A stretch of 64,000 nt of DNA from Isoetes taiwanensis (taxonomy: Eukaryota > Streptophyta > Lycopodiopsida > Isoetales > Isoetaceae). The notes below the pieces were generated by a model. That model worked only from the letters and a program-made list of their open reading frames with translations. It was not told the origin of the DNA and searched no databases. Where the stretch lies: positions 3,163,257 to 3,227,256 of the forward strand of contig JAJEKV010000042.1 in the NCBI GenBank assembly GCA_021234155.1, in the 5' to 3' direction. Position numbers and translations under genes: made by a program. Shown here piece by piece: positions 42,935 to 55,959 of the stretch; within the stretch, counting starts at the first letter, position 1, and each line of letters opens with the position of its first letter.

Positions 42935-42972
<38 letters not shown>
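42880..42972. repeat. (CCTC)n/(CT)n microsatellite
   Basis: Irregular CCTCCCTC repeats to about 42,940, then about 15 uninterrupted CT units. It starts at the end of the second tandem unit. Confidence 0.95.
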
Positions 42973-42973
<1 letters not shown>

Positions 42974-44752
42974 GGAGGTCCGGCCATATGTCCTCATGGA
43001 TGCCTAACTTCTCACCTCTCTTGTTGGTCCAATTGTTAGCCATGGCATTGGAATAGCCATAGTAAGTGCTAATCTCAGGCAATAAAAGTCTAGTTTCTGT
43101 GGCACAAGTGATGAGGTCCTTTGTATAGACAAACATGGTAGTTCCTAATTCCAATAATCATGGCACTAAGTTTTAGAAACGAAGCTTGAAAAGTGAGACC
43201 AAAGATATACCTATTGCAGAAGTAATAAATGATGAACAACTTGATTGTTAAGATGTATTGCGATGTAGAGCTTTAGCTACAACAATGCCAATTGATTGCA
43301 AATATTTAGGACTAATTCAAGAAATATAAATCACAAAGTAAAGTAGAGCAAAGTTTCATGTATAGATGTCTGTGGATATGGCAACTCAATCAGTTCAATA
43401 TTTTGGAAGGACATAAGAAGCCACATATGAAACTGCGTATGGTTGTTGATCCAAAGGGAATGCTTCTTATTTCAAGTTGCATACAACTATCCCATGCTTT
43501 TGGCTGAGTGTTTTGATGGCGTAGTTGGCATATTTAGAAAAAGTTTCTTTTTATTTCATGGAGTTTTTCAACTATGCTATAGTTTGTTGTATCTTTATAT
43601 ACTCGTGAACTAGTACCGAATTTCAAATTTTGCGCATCTAGTTGTAGGTCATTATCTGTGGCTTTTGAGTTTTAATTCTAGAAGTGAGACTTTATTTATG
43701 AATCTCTTGGTGGCCACGAATGTTTAGTCAATTAACCAACATCCATGTCAAAAGCATACAATATGTGGATGCTGGATAAAGTATTGTGTACCCTAAGCAG
43801 TCAAACTTGACCACCTACTTTATGATGACAGAACGTATTTCCATGAACATGTGATGTGGATCCTATAGACAATCAATATGTGATGGCAAATATGAGAACC
43901 AATAATAAGAGACGGACAAACTGGAAAGACTGCTATAACTATTGATACCATGAACTAGAAAAGAATCAACAGACATGGGCACCTTTAATAGTGAATGATC
44001 GTATTGTGTGCATGCAAGATCGGATAGATATGCTTAATCGCGATGTTAAGAGTGTTTTGTGATATTAATAGTATTTCTTCGAAGTCTCTTGAAAGTACGT
44101 GCAAACTAGAGTCCACTAGACCTCTTACATTTGAAACCCAATAATTGCAAGATAAATCCTTGTATGGCCTTCGACATCAAATCTATGTGAGCTCTTGGTA
44201 ATGGCCTCTTATTGTTGGAAGCCAATGTGGTACTGCAACCTTTCTAGCATGGCAAGCTCTACCTTATGTATGTTATTCATGAGATTGGAGCTACTGGACA
44301 ACCAGATGCAATTTCTCTATATCTTTAGTGTCCAAGCTCCAGCCATTTCTATTGATATTCCCACAACCCAAATGGTGTAGCTCCTTCTATGTTAACTAAT
44401 CAAGCAATTTAAGAAGAAGAAGAAGCAATTTCAAATTAACATTTGTAGATCATATCATCTTTTTTGCTATAGAGGACAACATACATATTTAGATGTGATG
44501 ATAGCACGCAGCCAGCACATCAAAATCTGTTCACAACACAACAGGTTAGGTATTTGCAAACAATTGAAAGTTTCCTAGTAAACACAGTTCAAAGCATCAT
44601 CGAATGTGTTTTTTTTTTTGGGAAATATATAATGATGGGGCTTCTTTATGAATATACCTAATTTATAGTTTGCCGACTTCGTCTCATATGCGAACTGTCG
44701 AATGCGCAATGGAAAGAGACGACCCTTCAGATTGGGTCTTCTTGCAAAATGG
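42973..44752. other. Intergenic, unassigned
   Basis: No coding, RNA-gene or transposon signature recognised. AT-rich with scattered short frames. Confidence 0.5.
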
Positions 44753-44753
44753 A

Positions 44754-44820
44754 TGACGTGGCATAAACGTGGCAATTCGATATGGCCGAAACGTGGATAG
44801 CCTCGTAGAATTTAGGGTTC
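44754..44820 (+). promoter_or_regulatory. Proximal promoter: three ACGTGG cores and telo-box-like motif
   Basis: ACGTGG occurs at 44,756-44,761, 44,767-44,772 and 44,791-44,796, and TAGGGTT at 44,813-44,819, all within 100 bp of the start codon at 44,854. ACGTGG is the core bound by plant bZIP factors. Telo-box (AAACCCTA) motifs are common near starts of growth-related plant genes. Function is inferred. Confidence 0.5.
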
Positions 44821-44853
44821 CCATTCTGTAGGGCGCCAAGGAGGTCCGGCACC

Positions 44854-46297
44854 ATGGCTTCAGATACTGAACCGTAAGTTTAGCATCTCATTGAGTTTGT
44901 TAGATTCTTCCTTTTGATTGTCTAAATGTATTTATATGCATTCCTGGAATTTCATAGATATAAACCACCCCCGACGTTCAGGGGTTTGGAAGATCTTCGA
45001 GACTCAGTGGCTGAACTTTCTGAGAATAAGGAATTGTGGCTTCTTCAGATTCCTCCTGGAGTAAGTTAGCTTGTTTCACTCTACATGACGTGCCAGTTCT
45101 GGAAGGCTTGATTCAATAGTGACCGTGTGACTTGAGTTTAAGTTGATACGTCAAATACAGTGACACCAAATATTCTGTTGTCTAATAGCTTCAAGGTTTT
45201 AAGATATATAGAAGCTCCTAGCAGAGGCCGTGCAAGGTGTGAAAAAGTTCGATTCTTTTAACCATCTTGTATCTTTGAACGATAGCATTAGAAATGCTAT
45301 TCTATGGACATCATGCTGATGAAAGAATTATCACCTTTCTATTGTTCTCGATACAGTCTCTTTACTTCTTTTTTTCATGGGGAATACGTATAGGAACAAG
45401 GTAGATAGACAAGATAGATGGACGTCTATTTCACTTGGTTGGATCTATTTATATTTATTGGATTGGGAACCCTGAATCAAGCCTTCAACTTTGGACTTTA
45501 CAGTTAGAACTTCAGGATATTAGTGGGTTACAGTGGTCTATGCGCACCAATATGTCAGATGGTTATATTGGGCATTTGTACAGCTCTGATGGTAACAATC
45601 CCTCAAATGCTTTTGTTCCTGGTTATCGTTGTGGTCAAGAGCTCTCTTAAATTGTGCCATTGCAGGTAGACGATATGAAGTTTTAAAACGCAAAATGGAT
45701 GGACCCATAAAATATGCATACTTTCCAAGCAACAAATCAGCAACAGGTTTGTGATATTAGATTGATGAAGTGTTAAAGCTCAATATATTGTTTTACTAGC
45801 AGATTCATTTATTATCTTTTTGCCAAAGTAATACTAGTGACATGTTATGTAGGATTTCAAGAAGTGCCATGGCAAGTGATCTTAGCTGTAGATCCTGAAA
45901 AGCCACTAAAAGAAGTTGAAGAGGTTGAGGACAGCACTCCAATAGGAGGTATACATAAAGACACTGTGGCTTTGAAACCATGAGTATATTGTATTTTAAT
46001 TATAATGCTTCACTAGGGGTTTCGGACCAGGCAAATGTTGAATCCTCTCAAAGAAGTGAGAAAACGTCATCTAAATCAGTTAGTGGGATTAGCATGCACT
46101 CTGAGAGATCTCATCAGTCTCCGGCTGGAAAAACCCCTCAAAGTAAGACAATGTCCAGTGGGATCAGTGGGCAATCTGACAGATCCCATCAATCTCCATT
46201 TAAGAGGAAAACATTGTCAACCCCATTGGAGAAGGATAAGGATTCTGTGGAAGTGAAACAAAAGAAGAGTAAATCCAGGACTAATGACAAAGTTTGA
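44854..46297 (+). CDS. Nuclear protein resembling plant Mediator-associated protein 2, six exons
   Basis: Exons 44,854-44,873, 44,958-45,060, 45,516-45,591, 45,666-45,746, 45,853-45,948 and 46,017-46,297. All five introns (84, 455, 74, 106, 68 bp) are GT-AG and phases fit, giving 218 codons plus TGA. The N-terminal half has YKPPPTF, a coil-like LRDSVAELSENKELWLLQI, then DISGLQWSM, GYIGHLYSSDGRRYEVL and VPWQVILAVDPEKP. This follows the order of plant Mediator-associated protein 2 (Y.PP..F, ELWLIQ, DG.LGSFE.SSGK.YDVV). The C-terminal half is Ser-rich and ends in a basic KQKKSKSRTNDK, a likely nuclear signal. The family is thought to associate with Mediator. Identity rests on recalled motifs; gene structure is much surer than the name. 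Confidence 0.75.
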
Positions 46298-47519
46298 GAT
46301 GATTGATGCTATCTTTTGATGTGGTTCATATCTATGTTTCAATAGAAAGGAACATCAATTGTTTGTAAGAATACCTTACGTTACTACACCATTCTGCAAT
46401 AAGTTATGACGGTCATCAGGTGACAAGATTGCTTATTTCTGGTAATTGCATCAGGTTGAAAAACTGATCAATTGTGAGGGCTGCCTCTTGCCCTTAATAT
46501 TGAACAATTTATTCCAATTAATGTACCTGAGTTGTTTGGATGGATAGAATTAATGGAACAGTTTTGTCACCTTGAATGAAGCGCATTTGGTTTGCATGAT
46601 GTGGGTTGTGACCTTATAATGGTTTAGGCTTATATTTTAAATTGTTTGAATAATAATGTGGATAATCACAATGTTTTCGTTATTTTTCCTTATGACTTTT
46701 CTTTGCATCTTTTATTTCTGACCATTGATCTCTAGAATATTTTGTGTTTTATGCTAGATCAAAGGCCATTAAAATTTCATCAAGAATTTGCCTGCCACTT
46801 CCAATGGTCCAAACCGAACATATGGCTCAAGCAAGAAAAACGAAAACTCTCCAAGTGCATAGATGAAGTTCGACTGTGCACTGCGGTCCCTACCGATAGC
46901 AAACAAAGTCTCGAATGGCGCCAGATGGTCACAAGACAGAGCAGCAGAGTGAGTAGAGATTAAGGAAGGATTAAAAAAGAGCAGCGAAAGCAGCAGGGAG
47001 GAACACTTGGTAAGGCGTTAGATCTTAAGGCATGACCAAAAGCCCCAGATGGCCCTGTTTATGTTTGCTAATTTGCCATGCAGTGTCCATAGACAGGGAG
47101 CACAGTTTCTGTGATTTTTGATTAAAATGAGGAGCGCCTAACTGGGCCGGAACAAAAACAGAGCATGGATTGATATGCAGGGCAAACTACCTAAGCAAAA
47201 GGCACAACAAGAAGTCGGTCACCAGAACCCCTCTCATTTCAAGAGGTGAATGAGCTTCGGCCGAAACCCCTACCTGGAAGGCCGACCCACCCGGATCCCT
47301 TGCCGCCCCTGTCGAAAGAAGAAAGAAGAAGAAAGGAGCATGCATCCTTCCATTCTCAAACCATGCACAGAAACCCAAAATATATAAAATTTAAAAACAT
47401 ACATCCTAGAGCTGATTTTGGAATGCTACTTTGACTGGCCAACAAGCAAGCAGCTCAAATCGCTCAAAAAAGACAGTTTGACTATGGTTTCGCATACAAT
47501 ACAAGGGCCTTTTTTTGGC
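46298..47519. other. Downstream intergenic region
   Basis: Contains the presumed 3' UTR of the gene ending at 46,297 (aatagaaa at about 46,341 could serve for polyadenylation). A 73-codon frame at 46,742-46,963 has no recognisable features. Confidence 0.5.
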
Positions 47520-48130
47520 CTAACCATGCCTGAAATACCGCCCACAAATACCAAATGAAATAATTGGAAACTTGTAGGTGTTGTATGTCCCGTGGAAGTT
47601 TCTGATGAACTTTCTGTTATACTCTGCTAAGCCGAGGAAGCTCCTCACTTCATGGATATTCTTCGGTGCTGGCAAATCAATTACAACTTCAATCTTTACA
47701 GGGTCGGTGGAAATCCCTTCCGCTGTGATTACATGCCCCAAATACTCTACTTTTTCTGTCCCGAAGTGACACTTGGATAGCTTCGCATAAAGTTGATGCC
47801 TCCTCAACTTTTCAAGTACTTTCCTCAAGTGTTGGGCATGCTCTTCCAAGGATTTGCTGTAGACTAGAATGTCATCAAAGAAAACTATGATGAATGCGTC
47901 TAGAAACTTGCGAAAAATGTCGTTCATGAGTTTCATGAATGTTGTTGGGGTGTTGAACAATCCAAATGGCATCACTGTGAACTCATATTGAATCCAATCC
48001 AATCCAAATGCCATCACTGTGAATGCAGTCTTTTAGATTCCTTGATTCTAATATGATAGTATCCTGACCTCAAATCTATCTTAGAGAAAACTTTTGCTCC
48101 CTGCGTCTGACGTATCAAATCATCTGATCG
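47520..48130 (-). pseudogene. Ty3-type reverse transcriptase fragment
   Basis: A well-preserved minus-strand frame: YEFTVMPFGLFNTPTTFMKL, the active site VFFDDILVYSKSLEEHAQHL, LSKCHFGTEKVEYLGHVI and PKNIHEVRSFLGLAEYNRKF. It corresponds to RT motifs B to E and the start of the connection domain. Upstream, in other frames, [18 protein letters not shown] supplies the first catalytic Asp. A short local duplication (aatccaatccaatccaaatg) sits at about 47,990. It stops abruptly at 47,520; RNase H and integrase are not attached. It differs from the RT at 28.4 kb, so it is a separate insertion. Confidence 0.88.
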
Positions 48131-51100
48131 ACCGGGAACAAATCATGGAATTCCTTTACTAGCTTGGCTATCGGTTGGCGCCTTGTTCGCTTAGCCTCCT
48201 TTGTCTTCCTTGTTTCGCCTCAACTCGAGCTAAAGACATAGGCCACTTGTCTTTTGTATGTATCTAAGTAACTTTACTAGACATGCATTGAACCATCATT
48301 TATTTAAATTGGATTTATGTCAGATTTTTGGACTATTTTGGCATCGCAACTTTTTCCCGGTTAGTAAATTTGCATCGAGAATGTGACTTTTTTATAACAA
48401 AGACAACATAATTGCATTAAAAATAAAATATTTTTATATATGCATGTCGAGTTACATATCGCTAATTACTTTAAGTGACCCCTAGAGATATCATAGCTCT
48501 TCCACTTCCACAGTATTGTAATCCCAGCGTACTGCCCTCGATGACCTTTGGGGTCCATGAAAAACAAAAATAGTATCTAACTCAACCCAATCATCCCTTC
48601 AATAGGGTTTCTCTTCCATCTCTTTGTCCAATGCCTCTATACCTTCTTCCTCCGGATCGCATTTAACCTGCACTGACACCACTACTCCACACGAACTTTG
48701 TTCCAAGATTGGCGGTCACCTACTTTTGCAAACCCTCCGAGATGGTGTAACCCATCCACACAGTATATCTCTTTGCGCCCGTACTATAAGTGCAAATTGA
48801 TGGCAAATCAAGTCATCTTTTGGGATCATAATCCTCCAAAATTTTAGATATTTAGGCCTTCCTTCCTAGGGACCAATATAGTGTTTTTCACAGCCGGAGG
48901 AGCCATCGACTCATGGTCACTACTAACCATCATCAACTTCCTCAGTGTTACTGCCTCTCCACCTAGTCTTAGGTAGCCATCCATCTGGCTCATCGTAGGA
49001 TGTGTCTACTTGTCCCAATAATCCATGTACCCGTCCAATAATCTATCAATGCAAGGTTGGTATCATCGGGTTATTTTTTCAATACTTGACGATTCGTAAA
49101 TGTCATTCCAATGTGCTTTGCAATGAATCCACCGCAAAAGGCTTAAGAGCTTTGGTTGACCCCTTGAATCTTAGGGTTTACCATTTTATCTTCAGGCTAT
49201 ATAGGTACTCCTTCATCCGCTCCATTTATCATCCGAAGGTCTCATCTTCCATTGCATTATTGGCTTATTTTCCATGACCCGAAAGTGTAATCAAGAGGTT
49301 CAGATTGGATCATATATCAAGAGCATAACCTTCGGAGCAAAATTCTTCCAACTGTGCACCCCTTGTATGATCAACCCTATTAAGAACTTCCATTAGTCTA
49401 GGAAGATTATCAGCTTGAGATTTCAATCAAGCAAGACTATGTACTTCCCAAACAATGCATCCACATCCTCATGAGTATGTCCAGTATTAAGAACTCCTAA
49501 ATTCACTCTTTCAAAGACACCTGTACTAAATAAGATAGGAATGAAAACATAATTGCTTTTTGTTCTCATTCAAAGACAATTGTCAAGTTGGAGGAGGAAC
49601 CTGGGTGGTAGATCTCGAGGTTGGGACGTGAACTTCTGAGGCTCCAACATGTTCAAGCACCGACTTCCTAAACCTTGCCTTAGTAAACTAAATTATTAGG
49701 CTTATCCAACAATGCAATCAAGAGTGGCGAAGCAATGGAAATTCCGGTGGCTGTAGAGGTCACCAATAACCACTCTCATAGTTCCTCAAGCACCTCATCA
49801 CACTTCCAATATGAAAATCGTGTGACCATCAATTCCACAATTGCAAACTAAAATGGCCATATTAAATTGGCAACTTGTTTACACTATTGCACCTGCCGAG
49901 AGACTTGCAAAGGATAAGCCCATTGATTTGCTTGGGTATGTAACTATACCGTGGCAAACAAGTCTTCGATTGATCCATCTTGTCATGTATAATACAAACA
50001 TAGTTATTGTCCAAACATGACAATGTCTCCACATCCAATAAGTGATCTACATGATAGTTGGTCCGTCATGTGATCTTCATTTGCTCCCTTATCTAGCCCT
50101 TTGGCTTGGTCAAGCTATCTTATCCAAAAATCTCTTTCAACTTAGCACACAAGTTGCACTTTCAAAAGTTATTCAAGTGTCTATAGTGACATGCTTGAAG
50201 TGCTTGCCCATAGTCTCATCAAGTCAAGCTGAGATATTGCGTGTGCACTGTAGTTCCTAAGCAAAGCATTCTCACTTCTCCAATATGCTCTTCCTGTACA
50301 ATGGGATGGCAACCTTCGACAACTATTTTTCCATGTTGATCTTTCCTACTTTTATGTGGTATAGCCCTTAGCATTGAATCTCTATATATTTTCAAAACCT
50401 CCCTAGCAGCCAGGATCCTAGAAGTTGGCCCTAACATGCCATTATTTCCATGTGTAATGCAATTTTACTCCCTTTGCATGACTTGCTTGCCAATTTTGCC
50501 AAGATGAAATTGGAATGCCATGAATATGTATCCATGCAACTTTACATATCCATGTCTCTAGTGAAAGGTATTTTTTTTCCGGAATTTTTTTTTCATCCCT
50601 AAGTGTAAGCTCATGAATGGAGTACATGTAAGTCCTCCTCTCATCACAAGTATGCCCTGAAGGTGGCTCTTAAGCCCACCAATCTAATTTCAAACTTTTG
50701 AACACAATTAGCCCAACAACATTCCATTCCCCACCTTAGTCGAGCTTCACGAATAATCATTACTTGACTTGACCCTTGTTAGGATAATGTTTCACCAACG
50801 AAAGTGCCCTCTTCTCTCGAAAATGTGGTCCCGGCAGCCTATCGAGGTGCATTAAGAAAATCGTTGTCATCCACAACCTCCGCTCGTAAAAGAAATTCTC
50901 CTATAAACTCACGTAAATATAGGCTATGGCATGATGCATGGAACCTCCAATTGTTTAATACAAGCAAGTAACTGATGATTTGACCCTTTTTCTTCCATTT
51001 TTCTTCTAAACTTATATGGCTACACTGACTTTTATCCGGCCTCCTAACCTTTCATCATTGACAACTTGATAATGATCACTTAGTATGATAGTTCTTCACC

Positions 51101-51835
51101 TACTAGCCCTTATTGCATTGGTGCTTCTTTTTCACCTCTTATTCTTCCAATCCAACCCATCAGAGGATAATTTGCTTAGTAGTCTCGTACCTCAACACCT
51201 TTGGTGGTCCACACCATTGACCTACAAGAACAATGTTTATACCGGGTAACAATGGATAAGAACATGGGTAACAATGTTGAAACATGTTGGGGGGATAGGT
51301 ATTACATTTTTACCCTTTTAGGATCCACACGCCCACCTCCATATAAAATTAAATGTTTTAGATATTAGTTCAAAAAGGACAGCACTTTGAGAATACTAAA
51401 AGGAACCTTAAAAATACCAAAACCATTAATAAATGGTGGGTGATATATGTTGTGTGTGTCAAAAATAGTCAGGTATAGCTTAGGTGTAGTAATATGCAAA
51501 ATTAATGATAAATAGGGTATAGTACTTGTCGAGGTAAGAATACGAATTGATAGTAGGCCAAAGTAGAATAGTAGAATTTATATCTAGGTAATTATACAAA
51601 ATTAATGACAACATAGGTTTACAGCTGACATGTGGGTAATTCTACAGAGAATTAATGATAACCTAGGGCGAATTAATTCAATAGAAGTAATGATAGCTAA
51701 TTCGGTGATAGGATATAATTCAGATATGATGTGATGGAATCATAATTACAACCGCTGCCTATAATGAACCTTGCATGTAACTACTATATCTTGCATGAAA
51801 CCCTCCATTCTTCAACCGCCCATCCTTTTTTCTCT
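48131..51835. other. Unassigned, possibly remains of the same retroelement
   Basis: Just upstream of the RT (minus strand), [15 protein letters not shown]-like words are visible at about 48,110-48,170, as expected before a Ty3 RT. Beyond that only short frames without motifs are seen (for example minus strand 50,219-50,437 and 50,442-50,627). No gene could be supported. Confidence 0.4.
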
Positions 51836-52221
51836 AGTGCCCACGATGCCTTACTATGGTAGGAGCTATGCCGCCCGGCTTGCCCCGGCCCATCTCATTG
51901 ACTCGGCTCAGCGAGGTAAAAACTACTGAAATCCATTCCCATCCTTACAGATGTCACTGTGGCTGCCTTCCGCACTACCGAATGAATGCGGTAGGACTTG
52001 TTTCTTCTGTAGCAGCCATTGGGGAAAGAGTATCTCAGCATCAGCACTAGCAGCCCCGAGTCCCCCATACACCAGCGATTCTCGATGAAGAGATGGAGAA
52101 GGAGGTTGAAAACAAGAAGAAATGGAGGAAGCAGATGAGGCAGGGCGTAGAAGAATTGGAGGAAGAGAAGAAGTGCATTTTAATGGACGCCTCCTCCTCG
52201 GATGATGAAGTTATTGGGTAA
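51836..52221 (+). CDS. Possible exons of an unidentified gene
   Basis: A candidate first exon starts with ATG at 51,849 (MPYYGRSYAARLAPAHLIDS) and ends at a donor-like AG/gtaaaa at 51,916. A candidate last exon begins after an acceptor-like cactag at about 52,051. It runs QPRVPHTPAILDEEMEKEVENKKKWRKQ..., an acidic/basic coil-like segment, to MDASSSDDEVIG and a stop at 52,221. The linking exon between them could not be settled, so the model is incomplete. GC content and codon texture differ from the AT-rich surroundings. No family recognised. Confidence 0.35.
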
Positions 52222-54066
52222 TCCATTCTTGGTAGATGGCAAGGTATATGGCTCAGAGGAAGAAGAGGAGAGGAAGAGAGGAGGAGGACAGTAGAGGGCT
52301 GATTTTTTGTTTTGTTTTTGTTATTTAGTTTTTGTTAAGAAAAGAGAGCTGGGTATCTCCAAAAGGCCTCCCAAATGATGATTATGAATGAGCTAGGCAT
52401 CTCCTCAAACTGCTTGAACTTGTAATTTTGTAAATACGAACAGCAATTCTAATAAAAGGCCTTATGTAAAGTTTTTCAATGGCAATACAAGGATTTAATG
52501 ACCTAATATGTTTCTTTTTAGTGTCAACCTAACTTGAAAGAGCAACTATAATTTCTTCTCGTGGTCGCTTTTGAACGCTCTTTTCATTCTACTTGAGAGA
52601 ATACGTTGTGCGAATAAATAGGTGCAATGTTTAAATTACAAATAGCCTGTCACACGTGAATTGCACATGATCATTTATATCCACGCCAGCGTGTATTGAC
52701 CAGAATTTCAAATGATTTTGTACACAAACATATTTCGCTGGGCTCGGGCGGATTTCACTTCAGCTCTCTCAAATAAAAAATTACAATACAGCCTTCCTCG
52801 GCAACAGCATCGCTTAAAGTACATAGATACATTATTATGACCAGACAAAGACTAACATTAAATGAGTTTATAATTCATAAGACTGCTAATGCCAGAAAAT
52901 AAATTACAATGAATGGTATTCATTAAATCACTAATTTATTTTTTCTCAATTCATAGATGAGGAATTGGCACCGCTGAGTTCAATCGTAACATACCGACGC
53001 CAGATTCAATCGGAAGTTCCTCCGGTACAAAGATAGGCTGGCGTTAGTTAGCTATTCAATGAGCGTGGCTCAGGCTCTGTAGGGCTTGAAATGAGTAATG
53101 CCTGAATGGTAATGAGAGTTGTAGACCTCAAGTCATTTTAGTAATATCCCAATAGTCGCACTATCTTATTTGCCGCATTCTCGTGACACTATCTTAAGGC
53201 AACAACATTTGAGACTATTCCATAGCATTTGAGACTATCGAGGAACACATACGATGAACAACACACAGATGTAATTAAAACAATGTATGTAGTTCAGTGT
53301 TTTAAATCAATGGTCCCGTCCGCAGCCTTATAGTTTTGAAATTTTGAATGAATGGTCTGGTATGCAAGCGCTTTTAATTTCATACATATGATGTAACTGG
53401 CTTGTGCATCTTAGTATAAGCACTCAATCTACTTTTTGCTGATGTATCTTCCTCCATTTTCTTTTCAAGAAAATGAATCACCTTTGTTAATTACTGGCCA
53501 TGCAACAAAGGTTCCGATGCTTTCACCACTGTGTCTCCAGACCAGGATGCCTTCTGGGTAATGCTTCACGTTGAAATGGAAACTGATTACTAGGATCTTC
53601 ACACGATCATTTCCAAGAGGAAATTCATGCAAAGGCTGCTCTGACCGACCGATTCCATTCTAAATTTCCACACTCCTCTTCAAATTGGCCAAGATGTAAC
53701 ATTCTTCTCCAACTGCTCAATCTCGCAAGATCATTGGATTAACGGAGCTTGGGATCCGGAAGAGTAGATGAACTTACATGAAGGCGCCGACATCGCCGTG
53801 CGCCGCCTTCTTCCTAGTTCTTCCGAGTTCTTCGAAGTTCTTTTTCCCCGTTTTCCCAGCCTTTTTCTAGTTCGAATGATGAAGAAAGGATGGCGGCAAG
53901 ATGTTAGGTGGTAGTTTCAAATTATCCGTTAATTGCATCGGTTTACCTACCGAGTGAAATTCCACTAGTGATTTTGATAATACGGGCCGTAGAGCTATTT
54001 AATGCTCGTATAAATCAAGGCCCCGGGCCCATTAGGCCTTAATCGTAAGATTGTCGACTGTCATTA
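52222..54066. other. Intergenic, unassigned
   Basis: AT-rich with no recognisable coding or structural element. From 53,750 on the sequence becomes more GC-rich, with repeated ttcttc(g/c)(a/g)agttctt words (53,813-53,840). Confidence 0.45.
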
Positions 54067-54155
54067 AAAGCTTCCATCTGCAAATTTAAATAACCGCCGC
54101 TTCCTATCGGAAGCTTTCCATCCGCAAAATTTAAATAACTGGCCGCTTTATCGAC
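54067..54155. repeat. Two 43-46-bp tandem units
   Basis: aagcttccatctgcaaattt...ccgcttcctatcgg followed by aagctttccatccgcaaaat...ccgctttatcga. Diverged tandem duplication. Confidence 0.75.
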
Positions 54156-54222
54156 CCTGGCCGATCAAAGTCGATCCGAATGAAATCGCCGATCCAAAGC
54201 CGACCTACCGCTTATGGAAATC

Positions 54223-55865
54223 TATATAAGTTTTGAATGTCATTTCTTGCTTTTTGATTGCCAAGACGCCAAGAACTCAAGAACCCGAGGCGCCTAAGAT
54301 CGTCACAAGATGTCAGCCTAAAGGTCGTGGCTGCCCAAACTCGTGCCGAGTCACGAGAGAAGCTGCTCAAGGTCAGATTGTTCAAGTGTTTAGGGCTTCG
54401 CTCATTGCTCCGATTAGTGTGCGCGGTTTGCTCAGATTACACGGGCCAATAAATCTTCCGCTTATACTCGTCATTATTATTTCTGCATGACTTAAATTTC
54501 TATACTGCTCATACTCCCCGCTCATCATTTCTATAAATGCTTCATACCCTCGCCTATTAATTTATAGCAGTGACTTAAATTTGCATTTGGCGTAATTAAT
54601 GTCCCTCCCGTGTTAAATTGTCCTCATTGTGATTAACTGCTCGCCTATAATTTGTCTATAACTGCTCGGCTCACTGTGAATTGTCACGCCTTTGAGTGCG
54701 TCTCAGAATTGGCTTAACGATGCCGAATGAATGACCACTGAATCAAGGCTAAGCGTATTGCACCCTCGCTTGGCAGGAGGAAGAGACAAACCGATTGGTA
54801 GTGCTGCTACACCTCCTCCTAAGAAAGCAAGAGGCTCTAAGATACCCAAATGGAGCTCAAGCTCACAGAAGAAGGGAAAGCTTCTAATGAGGATGCAGAT
54901 CCTATGCATTGTCGGCGGATGACAGCGGATCCATTATCGCAGCAGTATACAGAACCTCCATGCCTGGAGGAGAAGATGGATGACAGTGGAGTGGTATGTT
55001 GATGTAGGCAAAACAAATGGTAAGGTGGATCTTGTAAATACACCTGCAAATAGACCCATCTTATGAAGAAACAAGGTATTCTTACTTGTGAGGACCAGGA
55101 TGACATATGTTGTCAACTCCTAAAGGAGGTTGTGAAGAACCACAAGAAAGATCTTTAAAGCTGGATGGCTACATGCCGTAAGCAACGCTTTCAAAGATGG
55201 TCTGGCGAAGAAGGACGGAGTGCTAAGTCATGTTTCAAGTATGGATGGCCTCAAAATACCCGCCTCACTCCAAGGTTCATAAGGTAATGCGGGGTGTCTC
55301 AGTGAGGAGAGCTTATGCAGGACCTTCTCCAAGCACATTACCCGGAAGAGTTGAAGCATCAAATGACATTGTGGGATATACGAAGATTGGCCGACTTTAG
55401 GAAAGGACATCCCACCGCAATAGCTTGATAGCATTTGCGTAAAATGACTCCTAAAAGAAATCGCACTGGAGGTAAATGAGTAGGAAGAAGTCAAGTATAT
55501 GCATAACTACCCACTTGGCTGCAATCTTTACACATCCCATTCATGTTGACCGTCTCGTGATATCACATAAGTCGTTCACAGGTGAGGCGACCCCCGAGCA
55601 TGCTAGAGAAATCTTGAGGGCGATGGTGAGGGAATCCGTGCCAAGTTCCTATGCCAGACGTTTCCTTGGGATAGGAAAAAGGATGCTCCACCTGTATGGG
55701 ACAACATCAGAGGAGCTTACGTTGGAGAACCCTAATGTATGCTTCCTTATTATTGACTTCCGACGCATTCTATTGAGGCACAAATCTATCCCTATCCAAC
55801 CAAAGAAGCAAACAGACAACAATGTATCTCGCTTATATTACAACCACAGAAGTGTCGGTTTCTAA
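54223..55865 (+). pseudogene. Fragmented coding sequence of unknown origin
   Basis: Plus-strand pieces with protein-like texture: 54,233-54,490 (84 codons), 54,770-54,900 (GRDKPIGSAATPPPKKARGS, KIPKWSSSSQKKG) and 55,476-55,865 (130 codons with EATPEHAREILRAMVRESVP, SSYARRFLGIGKRMLHLYG and NPNVCFLIIDFRRILLR). Stops and frame changes separate them. The basic Pro/Ser/Lys head could be nuclear. No family match could be made; it may be a transposon or a captured gene remnant. Confidence 0.35.
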
Positions 55866-55959
55866 GTCTTCATACCCCTCGCAGGACCCGCAGAGATTAG
55901 TGCAAATTGAAATGAAATGGGCTAAGTCTTTCTTTATAAAAGGTTAGTATAATAGTGTG

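Noticed and set aside
42765-43154. Arg/Glu/Gly-rich frame on the minus strand
   Set aside because: Produced by the CT/CCTC microsatellite.
47187-47434. Short frames near 47.2-47.4 kb as a host exon
   Set aside because: No splice partners or recognisable motif; both strands open.
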